DNA of 64,000 nucleotides from Prostheceraeus crozeri (lineage: Eukaryota; Platyhelminthes; Polycladida; Euryleptidae): NCBI GenBank assembly GCA_907163375.1, contig CAJQUW010007475.1, forward strand, positions 168,501 to 232,500. The letters are read 5' to 3'. Both the position numbers and the translations under genes were made by a program. Each line of letters begins with the position of its first letter. The stretch's first letter is position 1. Below are positions 11,650 through 23,009 of the stretch, piece by piece. The notes under the pieces are model-generated. The model searched no databases and was not told the origin of the DNA. It worked only from the letters and a program-made list of their open reading frames with translations.

Positions 11650-13063
11650 TCATTCATTTCATACTCTGGTAAAACATTGCCATCCGAAGTCTCATCTTCC
11701 GACTCAACCTCAAGGCCACTCATTATTCGCAATTGGAAATTTTTGGCAGAGATTGTGGAGAGCTACGCAACATTTAATCATGTTACATCAATATTCAGGC
11801 TACACTCTGACAGTGGATTTCAGTACTGTAGATCTGTAAAAGAAATACAAAATATTAAAAAAAGGAATCACGGTAGCTGCTTATGATGAAACAATATGTA
11901 AGTTGCACTTAGGCCTAGAAATGTCATTCAATAATTGACAAAACTGTAAAGGAATTAGATATGAATTAACACGATATCAGACAAAGCAGTGTTTGTGGGC
12001 CTACTCACCTCTGCTTCAAAATTCCGAAGGTCCTTTCAATACTTGACCTTGCTTTTTATGTGGGTAGTGTACTTTCCTCAGGTTCATTGAAAGGGTTACG
12101 GATTGGTGTTATCAGCCAATCGTTACAAGGGAATACAGAATCCCGGAGAATGACACCTCCTGGGAAAGGTCGCCACTGTTGCATTTCAAGCAAATCGAAA
12201 AGAACGAACTTTCGTAGAACTCGAGGATCGTGCACACTTCCCGGCCATCGTGCAGAGCAAAAGAAAAACGTATTTTCGGTACTTCTATTCTCCCCCCCCC
12301 CACATTTCTGTTGTTGACAACCGGGAGTGTTGCATCGTCAGCGATTTTCTCTTGCAGCTTAGGGCAGTTTCATCACGGTCGCAAAAGTGTTGAATGTGTA
12401 TTATTCCTCTTATCTGAATTTGTGTGAGAAGTACCATGTTTTCCTCTCCAGCTACAAAGAGGGCATTGATCGACGGATCCCCATGGCGATCGATGTATTG
12501 AAACTCATCAGACGTAGGTCCTGAAATCGTAATGTTGACTGTTGATGTTGAAATATTGTACTAAAAAGACACGATAATATGTTATTTAACTGCATTTAAA
12601 CTTAAAAACAAATGCAGATGTAGCTTTCTTTTGATGTTTATGAAAGATCCATCGAAGAAGGCAGCAACACTTGACATCCTACTGATGTCACGCGCATGAA
12701 CTGCCGCCAATTCCCGCATATTGTTTGGCCATCTTTCTACCTCATCATACACTTCCATGTTGATTGACTCAAACACACTTCGTGGTTGCTTATGCCATGA
12801 GCATCTCCTATCAGACGGTAAAATCCACTGTCTGCCAAAAATCGTAAGCAACCCAGAATTTGTTGCCTGACAGATAAGATATGATTCAGTGTAGAATCAT
12901 GCTCTAAGAGGTTTGAAATTCGGCTCTCCAAATAAGAAAGCATCTTTGATTTTTTCCTAAATCTTTCCTTATACATTTTGGCATCAATTGCAAAGTTTAT
13001 TTTTATTCCTATATATCCAAGGATTACGCCGATGACAACTACTTTTGTCCATTTCATCATCAC
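11650..13063 (-). pseudogene. PIF/Harbinger DDE_4 transposase
   Basis: Blocks in order on the minus strand are: RFRKKSKMLSYLESRISNLL and RFLADSGFYRLIGDAHGIS (13000-12790), then a frame change, then SVFESINMEVYDEVERWPN. Next come VAAFFDGSFINI with the first catalytic D (about 12650) and YIDRHGDPSINA (about 12500). WPGSVHD (12247), VILRDSVFPCNDWLITPIRN with the second D, and SSIERTFGILKQR with the E (about 12020) follow. A GT donor at 12008 and a further exon near 11820-11740 (CCVALHNLCQKFPIANNEWP) complete the canonical DDE_4 layout. All three acidic residues survive, but there are an in-frame stop before KARSSIERT, a frameshift near 12800 and stops in the last exon. It is divergent from the plus-strand MYB-like gene, as is usual in this superfamily. 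Confidence 0.8.
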
Positions 13064-13485
13064 TGAGACTATTGCTATACATAGTGGCGGATTTAATTGA
13101 TCTAGGAACAGTGTCTATAGTCTCCTAAACTTCTCAAGCGAATTCGCTGATAATTTTATCAACAAAGCTAAATGGTGAAACCGAATTGTACAAGCTCCTA
13201 ATTCACTAAACGGATATGTAGTTCCCATGGATGTTGAAGACACACATGACATGATTGCATGAGGGGCTATCGAAGGTATTGTTATATGAAGTGACTGACC
13301 GCTTCATCAAAACAGATAAATTTGTCTGTAGACATTCTAAAAGCTGCAGCTGATAGGTTTTCTAGGAGGATCCTAGAATTATCAGTTTCCTTAACAGATA
13401 ATTTAAAAGCTAATCTGCTACGGTGAAACCGATTTCAATTAGGAGCTGCTAAATTAGGAACTCCTAGCAATGGTGAAACAGGCCC

Positions 13486-13859
13486 CTGACTTTCAGGCTC
13501 CAGAAACCCGCCTGCAGCACTACGGCTATTTGTAGAAGCACCCCCGCCACTAGAAGGCTAGCATTGGTACCTGACTGCCAGAGGCTATATTTTCCGCATC
13601 CCATTGGAATATTTTGTGAGTGAGAAGAGCTTATCCTTCTCACCACCGAGGCAATACCACTCCTTTTGAGGGCATAAAATTGATACTTAGCTGCGTCACT
13701 AAAACATAGGCTAACCGATGAGATAGTCATCGATGCATATTTTGGCGATAATCAATAGAATGATCTCAGGCAACATCTCAAATACATACAGTTTTGAATT
13801 CATGATCATTTATATGGAAATATGTTTTCTATGCCAAACTTGGGACTAGTTTTTTATTC
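13486..13859. other. No gene recognised
   Basis: Sequence immediately outside the Harbinger right end. One short minus-strand frame without recognisable motifs; no repeats were seen. Confidence 0.4.
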
Positions 13860-14215
13860 ACAAAATATTTGAATTAATTTCTTATAAAATCGATCAATCA
13901 TTTACATCGATGCTGGTCAATAAATCACTGATGCCTCTCTTACAGCTGCATGTATGATGATATAGACAAAAAATTCGCTTCCTATGCACAATTTTGAGCT
14001 AGGATGACTGTTCACAATTATTTTATAATGATTTTCTATGGAATCAATCAGTTCAATGAAATGGGATCGATGCTGATCGATATTTCCTATATTTACTGAT
14101 TTTTCATCGTGGACAACTTCTTTTTCTGAAACAGTGCATCGAACTATATATGCCCATTTTCATGCTTGTATCACAAACTGAACGATTATGTGCGCTAGCT
14201 GCTCCACTAGAAGCA
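13860..14215 (-). repeat. Dispersed repeat, copy 2 (inverted relative to 470-815)
   Basis: Reverse complement resembles 470-815 along most of its length, including the CAGTTTGTGATACAAGC and GTGAACAGTCATCCTAGC words, with many point differences and small indels. The two copies stand on either side of the Harbinger element in inverted orientation. Confidence 0.7.
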
Positions 14216-14472
14216 TCAATTTATGCTGAAATGTGAAACCTTCTAAAATTAGCCTTCATTGCTTCTATTATCCCGAGTTATTTTAAAGTCTATTTTGAGT
14301 TTTTAAACCCAGTGAGAGGCTCTAGAAGAGCCCGAGGGCGCGCCTCCCACCATTGATTAGGGCAAATGTATACTCAACGCACATATTCTGCAACAGCTGA
14401 AACCCAACTTAATTGGAGAAGATTCAACGAGGTATAGCATTCGGAATACCATGATCTTGCTAGTTGTGTCTA

Positions 14473-15463
14473 CACTGTAAATCGCTGGATGCGAAAATTA
14501 CATACAAACATATACCAATCTCACATACAATTTGAAACTAACATCTGATACGAGATTCTCGTATACTTACAGAGATCTGGTATGTTTTTCATACGAAATC
14601 TAACTTACTTTCGTATGTGATTGGTATGTAGCGATGCGAACTATTCTATCTCTGATTGGCTGTTTTACACTGAAATACTAGTTGTTGGTATGTTTTATAT
14701 ACGACGAGACCCGATGCAAATTCATCCTCATTCGTATGCCTCTGGTATGTAGAGCTTTTAGTCACATAGCAAAAAATATGTGTGTATTACATATTACTGT
14801 CAAATAACTTTTTTCAGTAATACCAGTCGTCAATATTTCTCTTTGATAGTGTGATATTTAACTATATTAGATTTATTGTGAATTTTATGCTCCTCGAGTA
14901 TGTCGTCGTAGCTACTTGTCTAGTAACATTAACAGGACGCTTAGTTACCTCTACTTTAAAAACCAAGTTGATTAATATCAATTCATTCAAACAATATTTT
15001 TCGTCCAATCATGTTGACTTATATATCTCAAACATAGCAATTTTTGCGGTCATGAATAATAATGCGTTCTTATTTCGGATTGATAATATGCTTAATTTCA
15101 AAATTAGATAATGCATAATTGTTGATGGTTGAATACTTATTGATTATTTATGAAATTCCTTAGACTTACATGTAATAAAATCGAATTCAGTATCTGAAGT
15201 ATGACTCTTGAATGTCATTATCTCACTACTTACAAAACAGTAGTAACATTAGTGTAATCTTTATTGACAAAATACCTTTAATCAACATACTTTAGACATC
15301 ATTGATGCTTTCATTTAACATTGTGCTGGTATGGCTTTAGCATGTAAAGCATACCACACTTGAAATAGCATGCGAAAAGCATACAAATATATACAGAAGT
15401 ATACCAAAAAAATATTTTGGTATGCATCCATCGTATGTGATTGGTATTGAGCGATTTACAGTG
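14473..15463 (+). mobile_element. TA-flanked MITE, CACTGTAAATCGCT family, copy 1
   Basis: A 991-bp element with terminal inverted repeats CACTGTAAATCGCT / AGCGATTTACAGTG, flanked by TA on both sides (14471-14472, 15464-15465). The subterminal regions repeat TCGTATGTGATTGGTAT-like words. A shorter relative is at 38667-39386. TA duplication points to the Tc1/mariner superfamily. The one open frame inside (14851-15111) is low-complexity and is not considered coding. Confidence 0.88.
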
Positions 15464-15465
15464 TA

Positions 15466-15954
15466 CAGTCCATCGCAACTATGTAGACACGAATTTCTCG
15501 ACGCTGTCTAAACAGATAGATGTTACCGATCGAGGTGATCGTTCTTAGTTTGCTACCCATAGTTACTTTTATAGCGATCGTTCAATGACACAACCCTGTA
15601 GTGTGCTTCATCCTCCATCATTGATCGTAGCGCGGTTAATTATCTTTTCTAAACGCAGCCAAAAATAAACTTTCAAAAATTACAAATTAACTCAAAGAAT
15701 TCACAGAATACAGTCAATCGTTCAAGGTGGATATCATATATCTTAATCTACCACCCATAGATAGAGACCATACCTTCAAGATGTTGAAATTTTGATTGAC
15801 AATAACACGACGTCTATAGAGCGAAGCAAATTACATTTCACCACTTCTTGGATTCATCCACGGCTTGAATAGTTGCTTCAGTGTAGCTTTTAGAAATTTC
15901 CAGGGAACTGGTGCGAGCAGGTGGCGCTACTAATTACTAACTACTAACTACTAC
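15466..15954. other. No gene recognised
   Basis: Short spacer between two transposons. It ends in the simple stretch ACTACTAACTACTACTA, into whose TA the 4.9-kb element has inserted. Confidence 0.4.
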
Positions 15955-15970
15955 TACACACTAAAAAAAA

Positions 15971-16150
15971 TAACGGGAATATAACGGTAGTTGCCGTTAT
16001 CTGCCGTTATATATCACTTTTATCCGTTACTTACCCGTTATATGTGTCATGGCAATTGAATTTGCCGTTATAAAAAAATCCCCTGATAATATAACGGCTA
16101 CAGCCGTTATGATATAACGATAATTTAACTGATACTTGACAGTTATATTT
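15971..16150. repeat. Left subterminal ATAACGG/CCGTTAT motif cluster
   Basis: Within 180 bp there are roughly ten copies of ATAACGG or CCGTTAT in mixed orientation. Such clusters usually act as transposase-binding sites at element ends. The mirror cluster is at 20695-20880. Confidence 0.75.
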
Positions 16151-16562
16151 GAGTCGTAACACATTATGTACTTTTGGCAAAATGATCGAATACAATAGAA
16201 ACACCCATACCAAATTCTAAATATTTTCAGTATTTGACGAAGACAGTCAATGCCATAATCTGATAACGTTGTAGTTACGGTACACTTATTACTATGTTAG
16301 TTAATAACTTATGTGCATCTATATAGGTCTATTTGCGTGTTATTGAAGCAATACTGATATACAAAGCATAAAAAAGATAACATTTTGAGGAACTGTAACT
16401 CACGCCAATGGATAAAAAAGTTGCTTAATTGATGCGACATTTAACTGAAGGAACCGATAGTAAATGTTGTGTCCTTTCAGCTCAAATTTGCATCTGCTTC
16501 ATGAACCGTGTGACGACAACTGTCTTTACTGAAGTCAATGTGGCAACTATGCTCTGATTTTT

Positions 16563-16920
16563 GCTTTTACCACACGTGAAACTGATGAAATGAAAGTTCG
16601 GGAATTAAAAATTGCTGAAGTATTTGTGAATGGCGTGTCCTACAAATCAGGTGATATGGTTACACTGTATGAGAACGATAGTATTGGTTTTGGAATTATT
16701 GAGAAAATCACCACTGAACATCACCAACGTTCGCTTCATTTATCAAAGATGGAAATTATACAATTTGACTGCCCCTTTACCTGTAAAAAATGAACTGTGA
16801 GACTGTGGTAATCAATCCTACTGAGCTGCTTATTCCGTGGATTGCTCTTTATGAGGAGGATCAAAACCAATTAAAAACCATGCCTCCCGCGTTACCAAAT
16901 ATTCATCAGTCACAATAATG
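16563..16920 (+). pseudogene. Degraded domain of a repeat-associated protein
   Basis: From 16563 the frame reads EVFVNGVSYKSGDMVTLYEN and then IGFGIIEKI, ending at a TGA (16791-16793). In another frame (16790 onward) it continues VVINPTELLIPWIALYEEDQ and stops near 16917. An xVNGxxYxxGDxV...FGxI...V..xxL sequence of this kind is, from memory, the C-terminal end of uncharacterised proteins often found beside SAMD3-like genes in animal repeats. The frame change suggests decay. It lies about 550 bp upstream of the first SAMD3-like exon, in the same orientation. Confidence 0.4.
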
Positions 16921-17466
16921 TGTTTAAGGGTAAGATTTTTTTTTTAATTTTGATCAATATGACAAATCTAGAAACATCACAAATGATTTCATTTGAATGT
17001 CACATCCAATCTATCAGTGTCTAGAAAAGATCTGGAATTCACGTTTCATGTGAAACTAAGATTTTTCTAATACATTGATCGTGGTCATTTTGATTAGTTA
17101 AATTAATTGTCTCAGACAGTCCCACGAAATAATTACAGCAAGAACAACACGTTTGTTTCGCTAGGCCTTTCACTTGCACCGAGCAAGCATCGTCAGGCGA
17201 CTCTGACTCTGACACCAGGGGTTGTCTGCTTATATGATCGGATAAAGATTTGTTGCATTTCCTTTCCTCTGTGAGAGGCATAGGATATTTCATCATAAAA
17301 TTTAACGTATAACTTTTTGGCTTCTTCAAATGTGAAACCAGAAATCGTTCAAATTTGATACTACTTTATTAAAATGATAGGATTGACATGAGCGGAATTT
17401 CACAATTTTTTATCGTTCACCTTTTCCAAGTAATAAGTTTTTAACAAAAGTATCACTTCTTTCCAG

Positions 17467-19728
17467 TTATCAAGACTGAAATTTGAAGAAGAAATGTTTG
17501 ATGACTTGACCAAAGAGTTCTCTCAAAATGTCAAGAGATACCTAAATGGTAGTCACAATGAAGACTATTTGGACAAGGAATTAAGGAACGGGATGATGAA
17601 TTTCTGCCAGTTACATATTCCGAAAGAATCTGACTTTGTTGGGCGCAAAGAATTTTATGGTCGGTTGAAGACAACGATGGGGATCCACTATCCCAATTAT
17701 CCACGATCATACGTAAGTCGTCATGAATACTATTTTACTCATGATTAAGTAAATTTACTTAAAAGCTTGTGTTATTAAAGAATCAATGAAATTTTTTTTG
17801 GTACATTTTTCCTGTGTACACGATAACACATGTCTCTTTATTGATAGTGTGTATCTATATTGTGCCTCCTGATCGTTTTAGTTTTGCTTTCTGCCACCAC
17901 TGGGTACCATACAAGTACTGCACCCAAGACCAAATTGCATATAAACCTATAATTTACTTAACATGTGTTTATGACTGATTATCTTTCAAATCGTTCTTTT
18001 CAGGAGAAACTGATAACTCGTGTTTCGGATGCGCTACGACAACGTCAATTTAACAAGTTACATGGAGCAAAGCAAAAGTTGAGCTCATTCAGTCAACGAA
18101 GATACTCAAATACTATAGTCGCAAATATTCAAGAGCCAGTTTTATCAAAAGAGATGTTGCTCAATGATGTGAAAGTGAGTCTATCGGGTTGGCGAAATTA
18201 CTATTTTGAGGTACACTGTAAAAGTTGAACCGATAATACATTTACATAATATGTAATATGTATATTATACATGCATGTTGCACTTAGCTTTAGTCTTACA
18301 AGCGGGTTTTTCTAGGTTAATGCTTAAGAGGAATGCCGAATTTAGAAAAATGCTTCTAGGTTAATAGTTGGGTTACTGACCTGGACCTTGGTCCAAGCAG
18401 TTTCAACAAGTTTAAGATGATCTCCTATGTTGTGTGGACTTATGTGCAAAAACCTACATGCAACAGATACAGATCCATCCTATATTTTAATTACATTTTT
18501 CATTCTGTTTTCAAAGTGAATTGTCCAAGGTAGTACCAGAGAAGAGAAATTTACAAATCATGAATCGAAATCTTTTCGATGGTAAATTTCAGGACAGAGT
18601 CCCTAAACGTCTATCGGTATATCCTAGCCTTCTGTTGGAGGAATTCATTCGGTTGTATCCAATTTACGAAGAAATCAGAGAGAGGACTTCCACTTTTCTG
18701 CTGAGGCATAATCTACGAAATACCGAAGACCTCCTACATTTGCAGAAACGCCTGAGCTCAAAAAAAGCGAAGACGTGTTTTTTTCAGGAAGTTTTGGTGA
18801 GTTATCCGGCATATTATTTCTGTGTATCCTTAATAGGGATATTGGTCGGGCGGCTTATTTCTAAGAGGGCTACAACAAAAATGCAAAAATGGATATGAAT
18901 CGCCCCCTCCCTCCCCTAGGTATGGATAACTTTTAGTGGGATAATCATGCTTTAATTAACCATCGTTCTTCTTTGACCAAGAAACTCAAACGGCGGGCCG
19001 TTTTTTCTAACTTTGATCATTTTATACCGTATGCATGTAGGTAATGTAATACATGTATATTGCACATGTACATGAATATTATCAAGATCAGCAAACTATT
19101 GAATCTAGATGGGCGAAATTGACCTACTTATTATCAAATATATAGCATTGTCCATCATTCAAATGAGAGCTCGTAGTTAATCTAGCATCCATCTTTTAAT
19201 CATCTGAACTTCAGATTTTATGAGCCCTCGGGCCATTCTTTGTCTATGTTATCATACATGTATCGTACATTGATGCATTAATGTATGACTAGAAATTCTG
19301 CAAATAGCTATCAGTCTGATCGAATTTCTCATTTCTTGAAACAACATTTTCATCAGTACTTTTCCATTGAGCGTATTCATTTCACAATGAATGATATCTT
19401 GATATTTTATAGTACCGGTACTATATGTTGTGTATTTGAATTGCAGGATGATTCAATCGGAGAGCAACTGCAACAACCCGGGCGCTTTGGTCCCCAAGTG
19501 CTGTTTTCGCCGAACTTTTACGGCATTCGATCTCGCCATGGGGTTGAAATAGACATTGCTCCGATGGACTTCGCGGAAATGGTCGCGTTGTCGTTGGCCA
19601 TTTATTACGTCCTTGACTTGACCTACCCGGCTGCATATGCCCAAATTTTGGGTGCTTTCCAGGAAGGCATCCTTTGTGAAAATTTTTTCCCTAAGGGCAT
19701 AGCCCTAACTAAGTTTTTAAATATTTAG
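17467..19728 (+). CDS. SAMD3-like protein, four exons
   Basis: Exons are 17467-17712, 18004-18174, 18530-18796 and 19447-19728, joined at codon boundaries with AG acceptors and GTAAG/GTGAG donors; about 321 residues. Exon 1 has KEFYGRLKTTMGIHYPNYP and exon 2 EKLITRVSDALRQRQFNKLH. Exon 3 has VPKRLSVYPSLLLEEFIRLY and exon 4 IDIAPMDFAEMVALSLAIYY then VLDLTYPAAYAQILGAFQE. This succession resembles the C-terminal half of proteins annotated as SAMD3-like; the SAM domain itself is not seen, so an upstream exon may be missing. Function is unknown. The acceptor of exon 3 is the least certain, because a nearer AG at 18516 would bring in a stop. The whole gene lies inside the 4.9-kb element, suggesting capture or an element-encoded protein. 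No internal stop is seen in the joined exons. Confidence 0.5.
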
Positions 19729-20069
19729 TTGTATCTTACTGCCGTTCATAACTGCTGATTCACGTGTTCCGCAATTCTATCCTTAAAACAGCTATTTCCT
19801 TTTTTGAAGGATTGAAGGATTCGGCTAGTTGCAAGGAACTGCCTCTCAGTTAGCGCGAACAGGACCGAAGAGCGGGTCCAAACGTGTTGCTATTTTTACA
19901 TGAACTTTCTAGTCTTGAATTTCATTATCATCCTGTTTTCCAGTTAGATGAATATAGAATATTGCATTTATTATTTGTTAAGTTTATGTAATAGATTGTT
20001 ATTGAGTTGCATGTTCTTCAAAGATTAAGATTTATTTGTTGCGGATTTACTTACTCTTGTACTCTTATA

Positions 20070-20490
20070 TTTGTGTGAATATATTTTTGAACAAAATATT
20101 GTTTCTATTATATGCTAAGAATGAATCATAGATTTGTAAATTTTTGTATTTTCTTCAACGATTTAGGTTTTGTGGATATATTTTTGAACTTCTATTATAC
20201 GTTAAAGATAGTTAATAGATTGGTGTGCCCTAAAATAATAGGTTTGTGTGAATGTATTTTTAGAGTGAATAGTTTTTTATTTCTGTGAATATTGTTTGTT
20301 ATTAAGGATAAATGAAAAAAAAGGTATTTCTTCAAAAAAATTTCTGAATATATTTTTGAACAGAATATTGATGACATATTGTTACTATCATTTGTTAAGG
20401 ATAGCTAAAACATTATTCTGTATAATAGTCCATTTTTTCAAAGATCTAGGTTTCTGTGAAACTGTGAATATCTTTTTGTAAAGGCGTATT
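20070..20490 (+). repeat. Degenerate AT-rich repeats inside the 4.9-kb element
   Basis: GTGAATATATTTTTGAAC-like words recur at irregular 70-100-bp intervals (near 20070, 20175, 20245, 20345 and 20460). They are often followed by a TATTA...GTTAAGGATAG-like word. The copies differ by substitutions and indels, so this is an old, diverged tandem array. Confidence 0.5.
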
Positions 20491-20694
20491 ATGCTTGAAA
20501 TTTACAGACTTGCTACATTTTGTAATACAAAATTTTTGAAATATGTTTTGATAATATTTTCCATTGAAATGTTCTTATATAATTAATTGTCTGCATGTAA
20601 GAAGCATTTGTTTTAGATTACATGTTTTGGGTGACGATAACCGATTTGTCTGTAGGTAATTTAAGCATATCTAAAAAAGAAATTATATCAATAT

Positions 20695-20880
20695 AACGGA
20701 TAAGATAACGGTATTTTCCCGTTATTCAGAAACACGATTATAACGCGAAAATAACGGGAGATTTCCTTCATATAAAGGATAATTTTTATAACGGGAAATA
20801 TAACGGCATTATAACGGCAAATGTAACGGGAAAATACGCGTTATATCTTGGAAATCTGCCATTACATAATAACGGAAATT
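20695..20880. repeat. Right subterminal ATAACGG/CCGTTAT motif cluster
   Basis: Mirror of the left cluster, with about ten ATAACGG, CCGTTAT or AACGGG words in mixed orientation just inside the right terminus. Confidence 0.75.
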
Positions 20881-20893
20881 TTTTTAGTGTGTA

Positions 20894-22257
20894 ATCAAAG
20901 CCCTACTGATTACTCGTCTCAACCTTGCCCAGGACTAGGCCTGCTGATGATATTGAATGAAATGACCGCTATTCAGGCATATTCCCACTCTCAAGTCTCA
21001 ACAGAGGCTGCATCTCAATATTTAGTAGCACTGTATGTATGTGTTTACGTGTGCATGCATAGTGTAAGCTAATCACTGTTGAAGAAGCATTTTCGACTAT
21101 TTTGGCTTTTGTCACAATGACTGTTATTGATTGAAGGTAGATGTATTCAGATACAACACACGTACAAATTGAATGAAAGCTAATTCCATTTGACGAACTT
21201 CTCACTAGAAGAAATTGATTCAAAGATACGAACCCCTCACTTGAGAGGCCTGCTAGCAATCTCAACGTTCAGGTTCGTCGGTTCTCTCATAAGAGCTATT
21301 TCTGCGATGCGCGCGCTCGGCCAATCATGCAAGCCAAAGAGAGACGAATATCTATGTCAATTGTATCGCCTGTACAAAATAGAGCTGCGATAGGATTATG
21401 TCCGCTCTAGACTAACCCACACGCACATGAATCTATCTCTGTGTATGAAGCAATGGTACTTAGCAATGGCGGCTTCCAGTGGTTGAAAATAGAAGACAGT
21501 GGTGACTTGTCAGTGTTCTTTATGTAATAGATTCAAGAAGATCATCATTTTTAAATATAGGGTCTATAACCTTTCTTATAAAACAGCGTACAAGGCCCCA
21601 CGTAACGAACCTGCAAGTTTTCCATGCAACACATTTTGATTTTTGAGATCTAGTTAGCAATCGGTATTAGTAATCAGCTGCTGTCTATAGTTCCACTTTC
21701 CTGCTTGAGAAAAGCAGAAATTCTGGTTTTCGTGATAAATACTATTGGACAATTCAAAGCTGCTTACTCGATCCCTCCGATGACCTTCACATCCGGAGCT
21801 TAGTGAGATAGTCTCTGCCAGTTCCTCTGGGAATGGTGCCGACTTCTTTAAGAACATCTCCGACACTGGATCGAGAAAGGAAACTTGACATGATTGAGAG
21901 AGGATTAACCCGACAGTGAAATTGACTCATGAATTATCTTTTAATCATACGCTTCAATATTGTAATCCTTCGTGCAAAGAAAGACATTGTAAGGTCAATC
22001 AGGGATTTCCATAAAGTACTCCCCCATAATATCTGCAGGCGCGAAGGAAGACTTTAGATAGTTGATTGACTGTTTCTAGAAGAAATTTTAGTTCGAAGAC
22101 AATTTGAAAAAGGCAAGTTGGAAATCGCAGACTTGAATAAATGTTGATAGACCGAGGTTGTTCGAACTTCTTGGAAAAGGTTTTTGTCACACTTGGGAAA
22201 TCCATTTCCGATTTAGTCGACGCTATATTTTACTATTAGCCATAGAGTAGGGATATA
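20894..22257. other. No gene recognised
   Basis: Mixed-composition DNA with only short frames and no repeated family members elsewhere in the window. Confidence 0.45.
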
Positions 22258-23009
22258 TAGGTAGAGTGTCGACTCAAAAAAGTATCTGTATACAGCGAAA
22301 CTTTTTATATCAAAGATTCAGTTTTTTACGGAGATTATGTTCCTGTGGTCCAAAATATTAATTGAGCACTTTTGAAAAAAGTCAAAATTTGCCAATTTAT
22401 ATACTACCGAGATGACGCCCCATATAAGTAGTATGTAACAGGTTGGATATCTCATTACAGGTTGGATATTTCATGATCTGTATTATGATGAAGGTCTACA
22501 TGAAAAAGTTGCGATATTATTCGTGCTTTCTTGGCTGAAATTTCAAGTTTTTAAATCAATTTCCACCGGCATGATTTAATGATACACAAATTCATGTTTT
22601 ATTTCTTGAATCTGAATAGTGATTTGGACCCATTTGCATCTTTCAAAGTTAATTGAAATCATTGTCTTTGATTATGTGATTTCACAGGCAGGTTGTCTGT
22701 GATATGATTATACTTAAGAAAATACCCTTGAGGATGGGCAAGAAAGTAATAGGAACCCATCGAATTGCTAATTTAGCAAACATTAAATCTCCAAGGCTGT
22801 CATGACAAATCTGTGAAATACGATCATTCCTTCTGCATTACAATCATGATCAATCAATTCGATCCGTTGTAATTTCTGAAAAAAATGCAAAAATTTGCAT
22901 ATCTCACATTTGGAAACAATTCCGAATGTATTCCCTTGAGTTCATTTAATAAAATCGAAAGTGTATTCACATTCGGGATTTAATAAATGCGGAGTTACCA
23001 CTCTACCTA
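22258..23009 (+). mobile_element. Non-autonomous element, TAGGTAGAGTG family, copy 1
   Basis: Ends TAGGTAGAGTG (22258) and CACTCTACCTA (ending 23009) are inverted. Internal sequence matches 41719-42806 in order (GACTCAAAA near the left, a GATCTGAATA...GGACCCATTT word, a final CACTCTA), with many substitutions. No coding potential is seen. The target duplication is unclear and the superfamily was not assigned. Confidence 0.65.

Larger units (their letters stand above)
3081..13485 (-). mobile_element. PIF/Harbinger transposon, interrupted by two later insertions
   Basis: The ends are inverted repeats: GCCTGTTTCACCATTGCTAG at 3081 and its complement ending near 13480, extending imperfectly inward (ATAATTCTA and AATCGGTTTCA-type words on both sides). 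Between them lie a plus-strand MYB/SANT-like gene and a minus-strand DDE_4-type transposase, the standard pair of this superfamily. Two younger elements lie inside: an hAT-like MITE at 3283-3804 and a TA-flanked Tc1/mariner-type array at 3862-10720. Removing both leaves about 3 kb, a normal Harbinger size. The expected 3-bp target duplication is not clear at the present ends. Confidence 0.75.
15957..20891 (+). mobile_element. 4.9-kb TA-flanked DNA transposon carrying a SAMD3-like gene
   Basis: The termini CACACTAAAAAAAATAACGG (15957) and the inverted TTTTTTTAGTGTG (ending 20891) are flanked by TA (15955-15956 and 20892-20893). Both ends contain many ATAACGG/CCGTTAT motifs over about 190 bp (15971-16150 and 20695-20880), in both orientations. 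Between them lie a degraded domain at 16563-16920 and a spliced reading frame at 17467-19728. I found no DDE transposase, so the element is either non-autonomous or uses a family I cannot recognise. TA duplication would fit an ITm-type element; the CACTA-like start could mislead towards EnSpm, but a matching 3-bp duplication is absent. Confidence 0.8.

Noticed and set aside
14851-15111. 86-codon frame with a hydrophobic segment
   Set aside because: It lies within a MITE; the related copy at 38667-39386 has no equivalent frame.
15957-20891. Assignment of the 4.9-kb element to EnSpm/CACTA
   Set aside because: CACTA is present two bases inside the end, but the 2-3-bp duplication expected for CACTA does not match, while TA flanks the full CACACTAA terminus; no CACTA transposase was seen.
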